From assembly GCA_034679345.1 (NCBI GenBank), contig JAXDAY010000002.1, positions 1 through 35,992 on the forward strand: a stretch of DNA of 35,992 bases, read 5' to 3'. This DNA comes from JAXDAY01 sp034679345 (lineage in GTDB: Bacteria; Eisenbacteria; RBG-16-71-46; CAIMUX01; VGJL01). The translations under genes and the position numbers were made by a program. Of the stretch, positions 1 to 8,564 are shown piece by piece (positions within the stretch are counted from its first letter, which is position 1; every line of letters begins with the position of its first letter). The notes under the pieces were generated by a model. It was not told where the DNA came from. It made no database searches and saw only the letters and a program-made list of their open reading frames with translations.

Positions 1-12
1 CCCGCCCAACCC

Positions 13-27
13 CGAGTCGGAGACTCG
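13..27 (-). terminator. Stem-loop just after pilA
   Basis: A perfect 6-bp inverted repeat (CGAGTC / GACTCG) with a 3-nt loop starts 5 nt beyond the pilA stop codon. Its position fits a 3' stabilising hairpin or a terminator. No T-run follows on the minus strand before the window ends, so intrinsic termination is not proven. Confidence 0.4.
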
Positions 28-31
28 TCGC

Positions 32-421
32 TTAGTTGACCGTGTTGCTGAGGAGAAGGACCGGGGTTCCTTCCTTGCCGTTGGCCGTGATCAGGTAGCT
101 CGTGTTGTCGTCGCTGACGTCCCAGTAGACGACGCCAACGCCGGCGGCCGCGGCACCGTCGGCGAACGCATCGCCGCCGAACGGGTTCGGGTACTCGGGA
201 TTCAGGATGGCCGCGACGGCATCCGGGTAGGCGCCGTTCGCCTGTACGGCCTCGTCCTCGCCATAGAGCTGGCAGGCGTGCGCGTTGCCCTTCACGCTGC
301 CCTCACGGGCCCTGTCCTGCATGCTCAGGTAATTCGGGATCGCGATCGCGGCGAGGATACCGATGATCACAACCACGATCATGAGCTCGATCAGGGTGAA
401 GCCTTGCTTGTTCCGAAACAT
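32..421 (-). CDS. pilA: Type IV major pilin precursor (PilA-like)
   Basis: Structural subunit of a type IV pilus, inserted in the inner membrane and then polymerised through the periplasm. The 129-residue precursor starts MFRNKQG, then has the class III signal motif GFTLIELMIVVVIIGILAAIAIP. Prepilin peptidase should cut after Gly7, leaving Phe at mature position 1 and the conserved Glu at +5. The ATG at 421 is preceded by GGAGGT with 7-nt spacing, so longer upstream reading is not coding. Only one cysteine is visible, so the usual C-terminal disulfide loop is absent. The mature protein is about 122 residues, short for a type IVa pilin. A near-consensus sigma-54 promoter lies about 120 bp upstream, and pilS/pilR precede it, so PilR-dependent control is likely. 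It could be a minor pilin, but the leader, promoter and position favour the main pilin. Confidence 0.9.
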   Translation of the reverse strand: MFRNKQGFTLIELMIVVVIIGILAAIAIPNYLSMQDRAREGSVKGNAHACQLYGEDEAVQANGAYPDAVAAILNPEYPNPFGGDAFADGAAAAGVGVVYWDVSDDNTSYLITANGKEGTPVLLLSNTVN

Positions 422-479
422 CGTGACACCTCCATCGTGTTCGGTGACCGCCTCTTTCGCCCGGATCGAGTCCGGGGCC

Positions 480-513
480 GGACCGGCGATCGCCGGTCCA
501 TTGCCGGCCGGCA
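480..513 (-). promoter_or_regulatory. Two adjacent palindromes in the pilA leader
   Basis: Positions 480-499 form a perfect 20-bp palindrome: an 8-bp stem with a GATC centre. Positions 502-513 form a perfect 12-bp palindrome centred on GGCC. Both lie between the predicted sigma-54 start site (near 528) and the pilA ATG, so they would be in the 5' untranslated mRNA as stable GC-rich hairpins. They could be an operator, an mRNA-stability element, or a translation-control structure. Function is unknown. Confidence 0.4.
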
Positions 514-539
514 GCGTCGCCGTACGCCTTCTCGCATTT

Positions 540-554
540 GCCAGCGGCGTGCCA
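540..554 (-). promoter_or_regulatory. Sigma-54 promoter of pilA
   Basis: On the minus strand the sequence reads TGGCAC-N5-TGGC, 9 of 10 matches to the RpoN consensus TGGCAC-N5-TTGC, with the invariant GG and GC at the right spacing. The -24 element is 549-554 and the -12 element is 540-543. The start site should fall near 528, about 107 nt before the pilA ATG. The adjacent PilR carries a sigma-54 activation domain, which supports the call. Confidence 0.75.
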
Positions 555-651
555 AGCGACGACATTCGTGTATCTGACGCGCCCGCAACCGCCTCCGTCG
601 ACCGGTCCGTCCGCGGGTCCCCTGAGGCGCCGCGTCCCGCATGATCGCCGC

Positions 652-667
652 TTGCGAAACGCACGCC
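652..667 (+). promoter_or_regulatory. Shared 16-bp motif, copy A (candidate PilR site)
   Basis: TTGCGAAACGCACGCC, centred about 132 bp upstream of the predicted pilA start site. It matches copy B (13 of 16 positions) 39 bp away in the same orientation. The distance is typical of an enhancer used by sigma-54 activators. Binding by PilR is inference. Confidence 0.35.
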
Positions 668-690
668 CCACCCCGCGACTGCAACCGTCA

Positions 691-706
691 TTGCGGAGTG
701 CACGCC
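691..706 (+). promoter_or_regulatory. Shared 16-bp motif, copy B (candidate PilR site)
   Basis: TTGCGGAGTGCACGCC, just beyond the pilR stop codon and about 170 bp upstream of the predicted pilA start site. It matches a copy upstream of pilB (8100-8115, opposite strand) at 14 of 16 positions, and a copy at the 3' end of hutI, upstream of the TPR gene (12251-12265), at 14 of 15. Confidence 0.4.
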
Positions 707-708
707 TT

Positions 709-2121
709 TCAAGCCGCCTCCGCCTGATCGTCCCGGATCTCCGCGTCCGACATCTCGTGGCGGGTGTCGCGCTCGCTGATCCCGTAGGAGATCAGCTTGC
801 GGTAGAGGGTGGACGGATTGATCCCGAGGATCTCGCTCGTGCGCTTCTTCTGCCACGAGGTGTAGTGGAGGACCTTGAGGATATACTCGCGTTCCAGTTC
901 CTCGAGCGTCATCGAAGGCGTGTCGATGACCAGGCTCGCCTTCCGGGCCGGGCCCCGGACGACCTTCTCCGGGAGATCCTGCGGACGGATCTCTCCGCTC
1001 TCGTTCAGGATCACCGCACGCGAGATGACGTTCTCGAGCTCGCGGACATTGCCGGGCCAGTCGTAACGGCAGAGGATCTCCATCGCATCGCTCGTGATCC
1101 CCTTGGGCGTCTCGCCGCCTGCCGTGCGCTTCAGGAAATGCTCGACGAGCAGCGGTATATCGTCGACGCGCTGGCGCAGAGGCGGCAATCGCAACGGAAT
1201 CACGTTCAGGCGGTAGAAGAGATCGGTGCGGAAGCGGCCCTCGCTCACCTCGCGCTCCAGATCGGCGTTCGTCGCGGCGATGAGCCGCACGTCGATCTTG
1301 ATCGGCTTCGTCCCGCCGACCGGGATGATCTCCCGCTCCTGCAGGGCGCGCAGTAGCTTCACCTGGGTCGCGGGGGCCATGTCGCCCACCTCGTCCAGAA
1401 AGAAGGTCCCGCCCTCGCTCACGGAAAAAAGTCCGGGCTGGTCGCGGATGGCGCCAGTGAACGAGCCCTTCACGTGCCCGAAGAGGTTCGATTCCAGGAG
1501 GTCCTTCGGCAGCGCTCCGCAGTTGATCGAGACGAACGGTCCGTTTGATCGCCGGCTCATGTAGTGCACCTCGCGGGCGATCAGCTCCTTGCCAGTCCCG
1601 GTGTCCCCGTAGATGAGCATCGTCGCCTCGGTGTCGGCGACCTTCTCGATCATCCGGAAGACCTTCGCCATCTCCTCCGACTTGCCGATGATCTTCCGAT
1701 CGGAGTGACTCAGGCGGAGCTGGCGCTTGAGGACCTGGTTCTCCGTCTGGAGCCGTCCCAGGGAGAGCGCGTTCTTCACGACGAGAGCGATCTCGTCGTT
1801 CTTCGCCTTCTTCTCCACGTACTGGAAGGCCCCCTTGTTGACCGCGTCGATGGCCGACGCGATGGTGGCGTGCGCAGTGAAGATCACGACTGGAGTCGAG
1901 GGCTTTCGCGACTTCACCTCCTCGAGGATCTCGATGCCATCCATGTCGGGCATCTTGAGGTCCGTGATGACCACGTCGAACGACTCGCCTTCCATCGCCC
2001 GGAGCGCCGCCTGGCCCGTGGCGGAGGAAACGACTCGGTACCCCTCCCGCTCGAGGAGAACCGTGAGGAATCGACGCATGCTGTCTTCGTCGTCGATCAC
2101 AAGGATGCTCTGTCTCTCCAC
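709..2121 (-). CDS. pilR: Sigma-54-dependent response regulator (PilR/NtrC type)
   Basis: DNA-binding activator that drives sigma-54 transcription when phosphorylated. The GTG start at 2121 follows AAGGAGG, giving 470 residues. The receiver domain (about 5-120) has acidic pair D10/D11, phospho-acceptor D54 and K104. The AAA+ domain (about 145-375) has Walker A GDTGTGKE at 172-179 and Walker B FFLDE at 240-244. The sigma-54 contact loop is GSFTGA (219-224) instead of the usual GAFTGA. A Fis-type helix-turn-helix lies near the C-terminus (about 415-455). It follows the kinase gene by 17 nt and is followed by the sigma-54 promoter of pilA, so pilA is the obvious target. The domain order is that of any NtrC-class regulator; the name PilR rests on context. 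Confidence 0.88.
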   Translation of the reverse strand: MERQSILVIDDEDSMRRFLTVLLEREGYRVVSSATGQAALRAMEGESFDVVITDLKMPDMDGIEILEEVKSRKPSTPVVIFTAHATIASAIDAVNKGAFQYVEKKAKNDEIALVVKNALSLGRLQTENQVLKRQLRLSHSDRKIIGKSEEMAKVFRMIEKVADTEATMLIYGDTGTGKELIAREVHYMSRRSNGPFVSINCGALPKDLLESNLFGHVKGSFTGAIRDQPGLFSVSEGGTFFLDEVGDMAPATQVKLLRALQEREIIPVGGTKPIKIDVRLIAATNADLEREVSEGRFRTDLFYRLNVIPLRLPPLRQRVDDIPLLVEHFLKRTAGGETPKGITSDAMEILCRYDWPGNVRELENVISRAVILNESGEIRPQDLPEKVVRGPARKASLVIDTPSMTLEELEREYILKVLHYTSWQKKRTSEILGINPSTLYRKLISYGISERDTRHEMSDAEIRDDQAEAA

Positions 2122-2138
2122 GACTCCTCCTTCAGGTC

Positions 2139-3746
2139 TCAAGCGGCCCGCCTCTGCGCGCGCGCCGCGCCGGCCAGCCACAAGCTCGCTCGCGTCCCCC
2201 CCTCGCGACGGCTCTCCAGATGGATCTCTCCATCCAGCCGTCGGGCGAGGCGCCTGGAGATCGCCAGGCCCAACCCCGTGCCCCCGGGCTTGTTCGTGCA
2301 GAACGGCTCGAAGAGGCGTTCCGCGTCTCCCTCGGGCAGTCCGATACCCGTGTCTTCGATCCGGATGGCGACCGCCTCCCCCTCGGTTCGGCGCCCGACC
2401 GCCACCCGGCCCTCCCGGGTCGCCTCCAAGGCGTTGACCAGGAGATTGCGCACGATCCCACGGACCGCCTCACGGTCCGACTCGATCGCGCAGCCGCCCG
2501 CCTCGGCCTCGAAGACCACTTCGACTCCCTCGGAGCGCGATGGATGCCGCCGGACGGAGGCCACCTCTTCTCTCAGGAGAAGATCGAGATCGAAGCTCTC
2601 CATCGTTAGGCTTTTGTCCCGCGCGAAAGTCAGGAAATCGGTCAGAAAGGCTTCAAGCGACACCGACTCCCTCCGCACGATCGAGAGCAGCTCCTCGTTC
2701 GATTCGCTCGGGGGAATGTCCCCCGCCAGGAGCTCGAGCGAGCCCACGAGCGGTTTGAGCGAGTTGCGTATCTCGTGGGCGAGATGCCCCGCGAGCTCGC
2801 CGACGACGGCGAGCCTCTCCCTGCGGGTCTGCTCCAACTCCAGCTCCTTGCGCCGCGTGAGATCGGTCAGGAGCAGGACCACGCCCCGGAGCGATCCTTC
2901 TCCGTCCCGGACGGGAGAGATGGCGACTTCCACCGGAGTGGCGCTTCCATCCCGATCGGGCAGCTCGGTCTCCTCCACCATCGCGCAGCCCAACTCGAGC
3001 GTCCGTCGGATCCGCGAGAGGATCGGCGCCGATCGGATCGGATCGCACGACTCCTCCAGGAGCAGGCCTTCGCATCGGTCGCGCAGACGCAGGAGCCGCG
3101 CGGCGCAGCGATTGACCCGGCGGACATGGCCCTGGGCATCGATGCAGATCAGCGGCTGTGCGAGACTGGCGACGATCCGCTCGGCATCGAGCTCGACTCT
3201 CTCGAGCTCTCCTCGCACGCGCGCGACTTCCTTCTCGCGCTCGGCGCTCCGTCGTCCGAGCAGGCCCGCGAGAAGCCCGACGAGGCCGAGGAGGACCACA
3301 GTCAGAAGAGGCGCCACACCGGGATCCCCTTCCGTCCCCACCGTCCCGAACCAGTAGGCCGCCGCCGCCAGGCAGGCGGCGCTGATCCCGCCCGCCAATC
3401 CGAGTCCGAGCCCTCCGGCGGCGATCGTGAGGCTATAGAGCAGGACGAAGGGGGATCGCGCCGTGCCCGTCATGACGATCACCGCCGTTTCGACCGCGAG
3501 GTCGAGCACGACGAGAGGGACCAACACCGGCAAGCGCCGTCCGGTCGCGATGCGTCCCAGTAGAAGAGCGAGCATGCTGCTGGCGATGACATAGGCGAGG
3601 ACCGAGACCGGCAGCCCGCGCGGGGACTGGGCGGCGGGGAGGACCAGAATCCCCGCCACCATCGTCCCGACGAATCCGCGAACCGCCAGGTACCGATAGG
3701 ATGTCGCGGTCCCGGAAGCGCTAGTTGCCGCTGCCTGCGACGACAT
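2139..3746 (-). CDS. pilS: Membrane sensor histidine kinase (PilS-like)
   Basis: Sensor partner of the adjacent response regulator; autophosphorylates on His and passes the phosphate to Asp54 of PilR. The 535 residues begin with about six hydrophobic membrane segments (residues about 20-165), then a PAS-like region (about 190-300). The HisKA box has H324 in AHEIRN, with Ser where NtrB-type boxes usually have Pro (HEIRNSL). The ATPase domain shows N-box NLLVNALEA around N438, G1 box DTGIG (465-469) and G2 box GGTGLGL (489-495). The ATG at 3746 lies 26 nt inside pilC and lacks a clear SD, so translational coupling to pilC is likely. In other bacteria PilS senses pilin in the membrane; that is inference here. 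Confidence 0.85.
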   Translation of the reverse strand: MSSQAAATSASGTATSYRYLAVRGFVGTMVAGILVLPAAQSPRGLPVSVLAYVIASSMLALLLGRIATGRRLPVLVPLVVLDLAVETAVIVMTGTARSPFVLLYSLTIAAGGLGLGLAGGISAACLAAAAYWFGTVGTEGDPGVAPLLTVVLLGLVGLLAGLLGRRSAEREKEVARVRGELERVELDAERIVASLAQPLICIDAQGHVRRVNRCAARLLRLRDRCEGLLLEESCDPIRSAPILSRIRRTLELGCAMVEETELPDRDGSATPVEVAISPVRDGEGSLRGVVLLLTDLTRRKELELEQTRRERLAVVGELAGHLAHEIRNSLKPLVGSLELLAGDIPPSESNEELLSIVRRESVSLEAFLTDFLTFARDKSLTMESFDLDLLLREEVASVRRHPSRSEGVEVVFEAEAGGCAIESDREAVRGIVRNLLVNALEATREGRVAVGRRTEGEAVAIRIEDTGIGLPEGDAERLFEPFCTNKPGGTGLGLAISRRLARRLDGEIHLESRREGGTRASLWLAGAARAQRRAA

Positions 3747-4941
3747 TGATCAGCTTGAACATCGGCAGGTACATCGCGATCACCATGCCGCCGACGAGAA
3801 GCCCCATCACGACGATCATGATCGGCTCGATGATCGAGGTCATCGTGTCGACGGCGACGTTGACCTCGTCGTCGTAGAAGGTCGCGATCTTGTCGAGCAT
3901 GTTGTCCAGCGCGCCCGTCTCCTCGCCGACGTTGATCATCTGGACGACCATCGGGGGGAAAACGCCCGATTCACGAAGGGGTGCCGCAATGGTTTCCCCC
4001 TCGCCGATCGATCCTTTCGTCGCGATGATCGCCTGCTCGATCACCTTGTTGCCCGCGGTGCGCGCCGTGATGTCGAGCGCCGTGAGAATCGGCACGCCCG
4101 AGGAGATCATCGTTCCGAGGGTGCGCGTGAAGCGCGCGATCGAGGACTTGCGGAGCACGTCGCCGACCGCGGGCAGCCGCAGCAGCATCCGGTCGACCTG
4201 CATCCGTCCCGAGGTTGTCCGGTAGTAGCGCTTGAACGCCGTGACGATCCCCACGATCCCGAGGATGAGGGTCCACCAGTACCCCTTCAGGAAGTTGGAC
4301 ATATCGAGGACGATCTGGGTGGGCAACGGCAGCTTCCCGCCGAAGTCGGTGAAGATCCGGGCGAAGACCGGAATGATGAACAGAAGCATGAAGACCGTGC
4401 ACAGCACGGCCACGGCGAGGACGACGCCCGGGTAGGTCATCGCGCTCTTCACCTTGCGGCGAAGGGCCTCGGCCTTCTCGAGGTAACTCGCGAGCCGCTG
4501 CAGAATGTCGTCGAGGATACCTCCCGCCTCGCCGGCGTCGACCATGTTGCAGAAGAGGCTGTCAAAGGTTTCGGGGTGGCGCTCGAGCGACTCCGCCAGG
4601 GTCGAGCCCGACTCCACATCGTGCTGAACCGAAGCGATGATCGTCCGGAATCGCGCCCCCTCCGACTGCTTCGAGAGAATGTCAAGGCACTGCACGAGCG
4701 GAAGTCCCGCGTTGACCATGGTGGCGAACTGGCGGGTGAAGATCACCAACTCGCGCGTCTTGACGCCGCGCGCCGGGAACTTGAGGCGGGAGCCGCCCGA
4801 TTGGGGTTTCTCCCGGATCGTGTTCGCGATGATCCGCCGTCGCCTCAGCAGCGCGCGGGCATCCTCCTTGGAGGGAACCGAGACCTCACCGGTCTGGATC
4901 TCCCCGTTGACCGACTTTCCCTTCCAGGCGTAGACCGGCAC
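3721..4941 (-). CDS. pilC: Type IV pilus inner-membrane platform protein
   Basis: Polytopic inner-membrane protein that couples the PilB and PilT motors to pilin insertion and removal. The 406 residues match the usual family length. There are two T2SSF repeats (about 70-195 and 275-395), each with a cytoplasmic helical bundle followed by a membrane segment; three strong membrane segments are visible, near residues 170-200, 220-240 and 375-395. The N-terminus MPVYAWKGK is typical of PilC/GspF. Start is GTG at 4941 with GGGAGG 8 nt upstream. The gene follows pilT by 13 nt and overlaps the kinase gene by 26 nt. Confidence 0.93.
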   Translation of the reverse strand: MPVYAWKGKSVNGEIQTGEVSVPSKEDARALLRRRRIIANTIREKPQSGGSRLKFPARGVKTRELVIFTRQFATMVNAGLPLVQCLDILSKQSEGARFRTIIASVQHDVESGSTLAESLERHPETFDSLFCNMVDAGEAGGILDDILQRLASYLEKAEALRRKVKSAMTYPGVVLAVAVLCTVFMLLFIIPVFARIFTDFGGKLPLPTQIVLDMSNFLKGYWWTLILGIVGIVTAFKRYYRTTSGRMQVDRMLLRLPAVGDVLRKSSIARFTRTLGTMISSGVPILTALDITARTAGNKVIEQAIIATKGSIGEGETIAAPLRESGVFPPMVVQMINVGEETGALDNMLDKIATFYDDEVNVAVDTMTSIIEPIMIVVMGLLVGGMVIAMYLPMFKLINVVAGSGN

Positions 4942-4954
4942 GGTGGAATCCTCC

Positions 4955-6055
4955 CTAGCGCGTCAGATTCACGCTCTGCGGCCGATATCCGGGATCCGCT
5001 TTCTGGACCATCTGCTCGAGCTCCAGCATGTTCGAGCTGTGTCCGATCGCGTTCTCCAGGCTGATCTTCCGCTGTTGGTACGCCGCAAACAGCCCCTGAT
5101 TCATCGTCTGCATCCCGAACTTCTGACCGGCCTGCATGAGGGTGTAGATCTGGTGGGTCTTCCCCTCACGGATGACCGCCGAGACGGCGGGGGTGCAGAC
5201 GAGGACCTCGCTGACGTTGACGCGCCCGCCCCCGCGCGCCCGCGCGATCAGCTGCTGCGTCAGGACCCCCTTCAGCACGAATGCGAGCTGGGAGAGCACC
5301 TGGCGTTGCTGGTTCGAGGGGAAGACGTCGACGATCCGGTTGATCGACTCGAAGGTCGAGTTCGTGTGCAAGGTGGCGAAGACCAGGTGTCCCGTCTCGG
5401 CGATGGTGAGCGCGGCGGAGATCGTCTCCAGGTCGCGCATCTCGCCGATCAGGATGACGTCCGGATCCTGCCGGAGAACGTACTTCAGCGCGTCGGGGAA
5501 CGACCGGGTATCGGCGTTCACCTCGCGCTGGTTCACGATGCAGCGTTTGTGGGGATGGATGTACTCGATCGGATCCTCGATGGTGATGATGTGTCCGGCG
5601 CGATTCGTGTTGATCCGGTCGAGCAGCGCCGCGAGGGTCGTCGACTTTCCGCTGCCCGTCGGCCCGGTCACGAGGACCAGACCGTTCGGCAGATCGGCGA
5701 ATGTGCGGACCACCGGCGGCAGTCCCAGCTGATCGAAATCGGGGACTTCGTAGGGGATCTTTCGAATCGCGGCGGTCGTCACCCCGCGCTGCAGGAAGAC
5801 GTTCACGCGAAACCTCGACAGACCCTGGATGCCGAAGGAGAGATCGAGCTCCTTGTTCATCTCGAAGCGTTTCTTCTGGTCGTCGCGCAACACGCTGTAG
5901 ATCAAGCTCTCGCAGAGCTCGGGCGTCAGCGGCTCGTGCCCGCAAGGAACGATCTCCCCGTCGATCCTCAGCTGAGGCGGTACGCCGGCGGTGAGATGAA
6001 GGTCGGAAGCGTTCTTCTCGATCGCTTCCTCCAAGAGCTTGTGCAGAGTGAACAT
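4955..6055 (-). CDS. pilT: Pilus retraction ATPase PilT
   Basis: Hexameric cytoplasmic ATPase that depolymerises the pilus, powering twitching motility and DNA uptake. It has 366 residues. An N-terminal PAS-like domain is followed by the RecA-like core with Walker A GPTGSGKS (131-138) and Walker B around E205 in ILIGEMRD, plus the conserved His of GHLVFATLHT. The C-terminal stretch AVIREGKTHQIY corresponds to the AIRNLIRE motif needed for retraction. The ATG at 6055 is preceded by GGGGAGGAG; an upstream ATG six codons earlier lacks such a site. It follows pilB by 173 nt of GC-rich sequence in which I see no clear promoter. Confidence 0.93.
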   Translation of the reverse strand: MFTLHKLLEEAIEKNASDLHLTAGVPPQLRIDGEIVPCGHEPLTPELCESLIYSVLRDDQKKRFEMNKELDLSFGIQGLSRFRVNVFLQRGVTTAAIRKIPYEVPDFDQLGLPPVVRTFADLPNGLVLVTGPTGSGKSTTLAALLDRINTNRAGHIITIEDPIEYIHPHKRCIVNQREVNADTRSFPDALKYVLRQDPDVILIGEMRDLETISAALTIAETGHLVFATLHTNSTFESINRIVDVFPSNQQRQVLSQLAFVLKGVLTQQLIARARGGGRVNVSEVLVCTPAVSAVIREGKTHQIYTLMQAGQKFGMQTMNQGLFAAYQQRKISLENAIGHSSNMLELEQMVQKADPGYRPQSVNLTR

Positions 6056-6228
6056 GGCTCCTCCCCTGCCCACCCCCGGCCCGGCGGGCGTACTACGGCG
6101 TCCTTCCGCTCTGTCATCGACCGCTTTCGGACGGTTCTTGAGGGGAGCTTGCCCGCCGCCTGTGGGGGGAAGGCCGTCGCCGCCCGGCCGGGCTGCGCGG
6201 GGCGGGAATCACAATCGCAGGGATCGCG

Positions 6229-7917
<1,689 letters not shown>

Positions 7918-7921
7918 ACGA

Positions 7922-8530
7922 TCACCTCCGCGACGGTAGTGGCTTACGAACGGGAGATTCGAGTCCGCCGTCTGTCCGGGTACCAGAGGCGTGCCAGGCG
8001 CCGGAGAGGCGATCGCCGCTAGAATCGATGCTGGGACCGGGGGTTGCGTCAAACCGAAATCCGATTGAATCGTTGATAATAGTTGCACCGTGCGGAATTC
8101 GCGTGCATTCCGCAATGGACCCAGTGGAGTCCCCCTCCCCGCCCGAGGCGAAGGAGATGAGCGGCACGAGCCGCTCGGCCGTCTTGGGCCCGACGCCGCG
8201 CACCTTTCTCAGATCCGCCGCCGAGCGAAACGCGCCGATGCGGGATCGCGTCTCGATGATGCGCCGAGCCATCTTGGGTCCGATTCCGGGCAGGCGGACG
8301 AGATCGGCTTCGCTGGCCTCGTTGATCCGGATCGCCCCTTCCTCGAGGAGGCCGGGAGGCGGCGGGGTGGCGGAGACGGCCGGCCGGAGGCGGGCGAGCC
8401 GCACCAGCAGGGAATCGCCACCTGCGGCCGGAGGGGGCCCTTCCGGCATCACGAGCCGCGATGCGAGACCGAGCAGGAGAAGTCCGCACAGGGCGAGCAG
8501 CGCCTTGCGCTCGTCGGGAGTGAAGATCAA
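7922..8530 (-). CDS. comEA: ComEA-like helix-hairpin-helix DNA-binding protein
   Basis: Likely membrane-anchored DNA-binding protein that captures or pulls in DNA during natural transformation, working with the pilus. It has 202 residues, one N-terminal membrane segment (about 10-28), a Pro-rich linker, then a double helix-hairpin-helix domain (about 68-126: INEASEADLVRLPGIGPKMA and VRGVGPKTAERL). After residue 130 comes a tail of about 70 residues with no recognisable domain. The DNA coding for the tail is AT-richer than its surroundings and holds promoter-like and dyad sequences, so the tail may be a by-product of regulatory DNA. Start is TTG at 8530 with a weak GGGAG upstream. It could instead be a general HhH exporter-associated protein, but pilB next door favours a DNA-uptake role. 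Confidence 0.78.
   Translation of the reverse strand: MIFTPDERKALLALCGLLLLGLASRLVMPEGPPPAAGGDSLLVRLARLRPAVSATPPPPGLLEEGAIRINEASEADLVRLPGIGPKMARRIIETRSRIGAFRSAADLRKVRGVGPKTAERLVPLISFASGGEGDSTGSIAECTRIPHGATIINDSIGFRFDATPGPSIDSSGDRLSGAWHASGTRTDGGLESPVRKPLPSRR
7982..7996 (-). promoter_or_regulatory. Sigma-54-like promoter upstream of pilB
   Basis: The minus strand reads TGGCAC-N5-TGGT, 8 of 10 matches to the RpoN consensus. The first 9 bases (TGGCACGCC) are identical to those of the pilA promoter. The -12 element has GT in place of the invariant GC, which weakens the call. It lies within the comEA tail, with a predicted start site about 50 nt before the pilB TTG. Confidence 0.4.
8091..8115 (-). 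promoter_or_regulatory. Dyad with shared 16-bp motif, copy C
   Basis: An 8-bp inverted repeat (TGCGGAAT / ATTCCGCA) with an 8-bp spacer occupies 8091-8114. On the minus strand 8100-8115 reads TTGCGGAATGCACGCG, a near copy of the motif found upstream of pilA. Its centre is about 137 bp upstream of the predicted pilB start site, close to the 132 bp of copy A at pilA. It lies inside the comEA coding tail. Binding protein unknown; PilR is the obvious candidate. Confidence 0.4.
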
Positions 8531-8564
8531 AAGTGGCCGCTCCCGAGCTCGCGGCGGCCGGAGC

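Noticed and set aside
422..856. Long N-terminal extension of the pilin reading frame
   Set aside because: A strong SD precedes the ATG at 421, and the extension would bury the class III signal peptide and cover the sigma-54 promoter.
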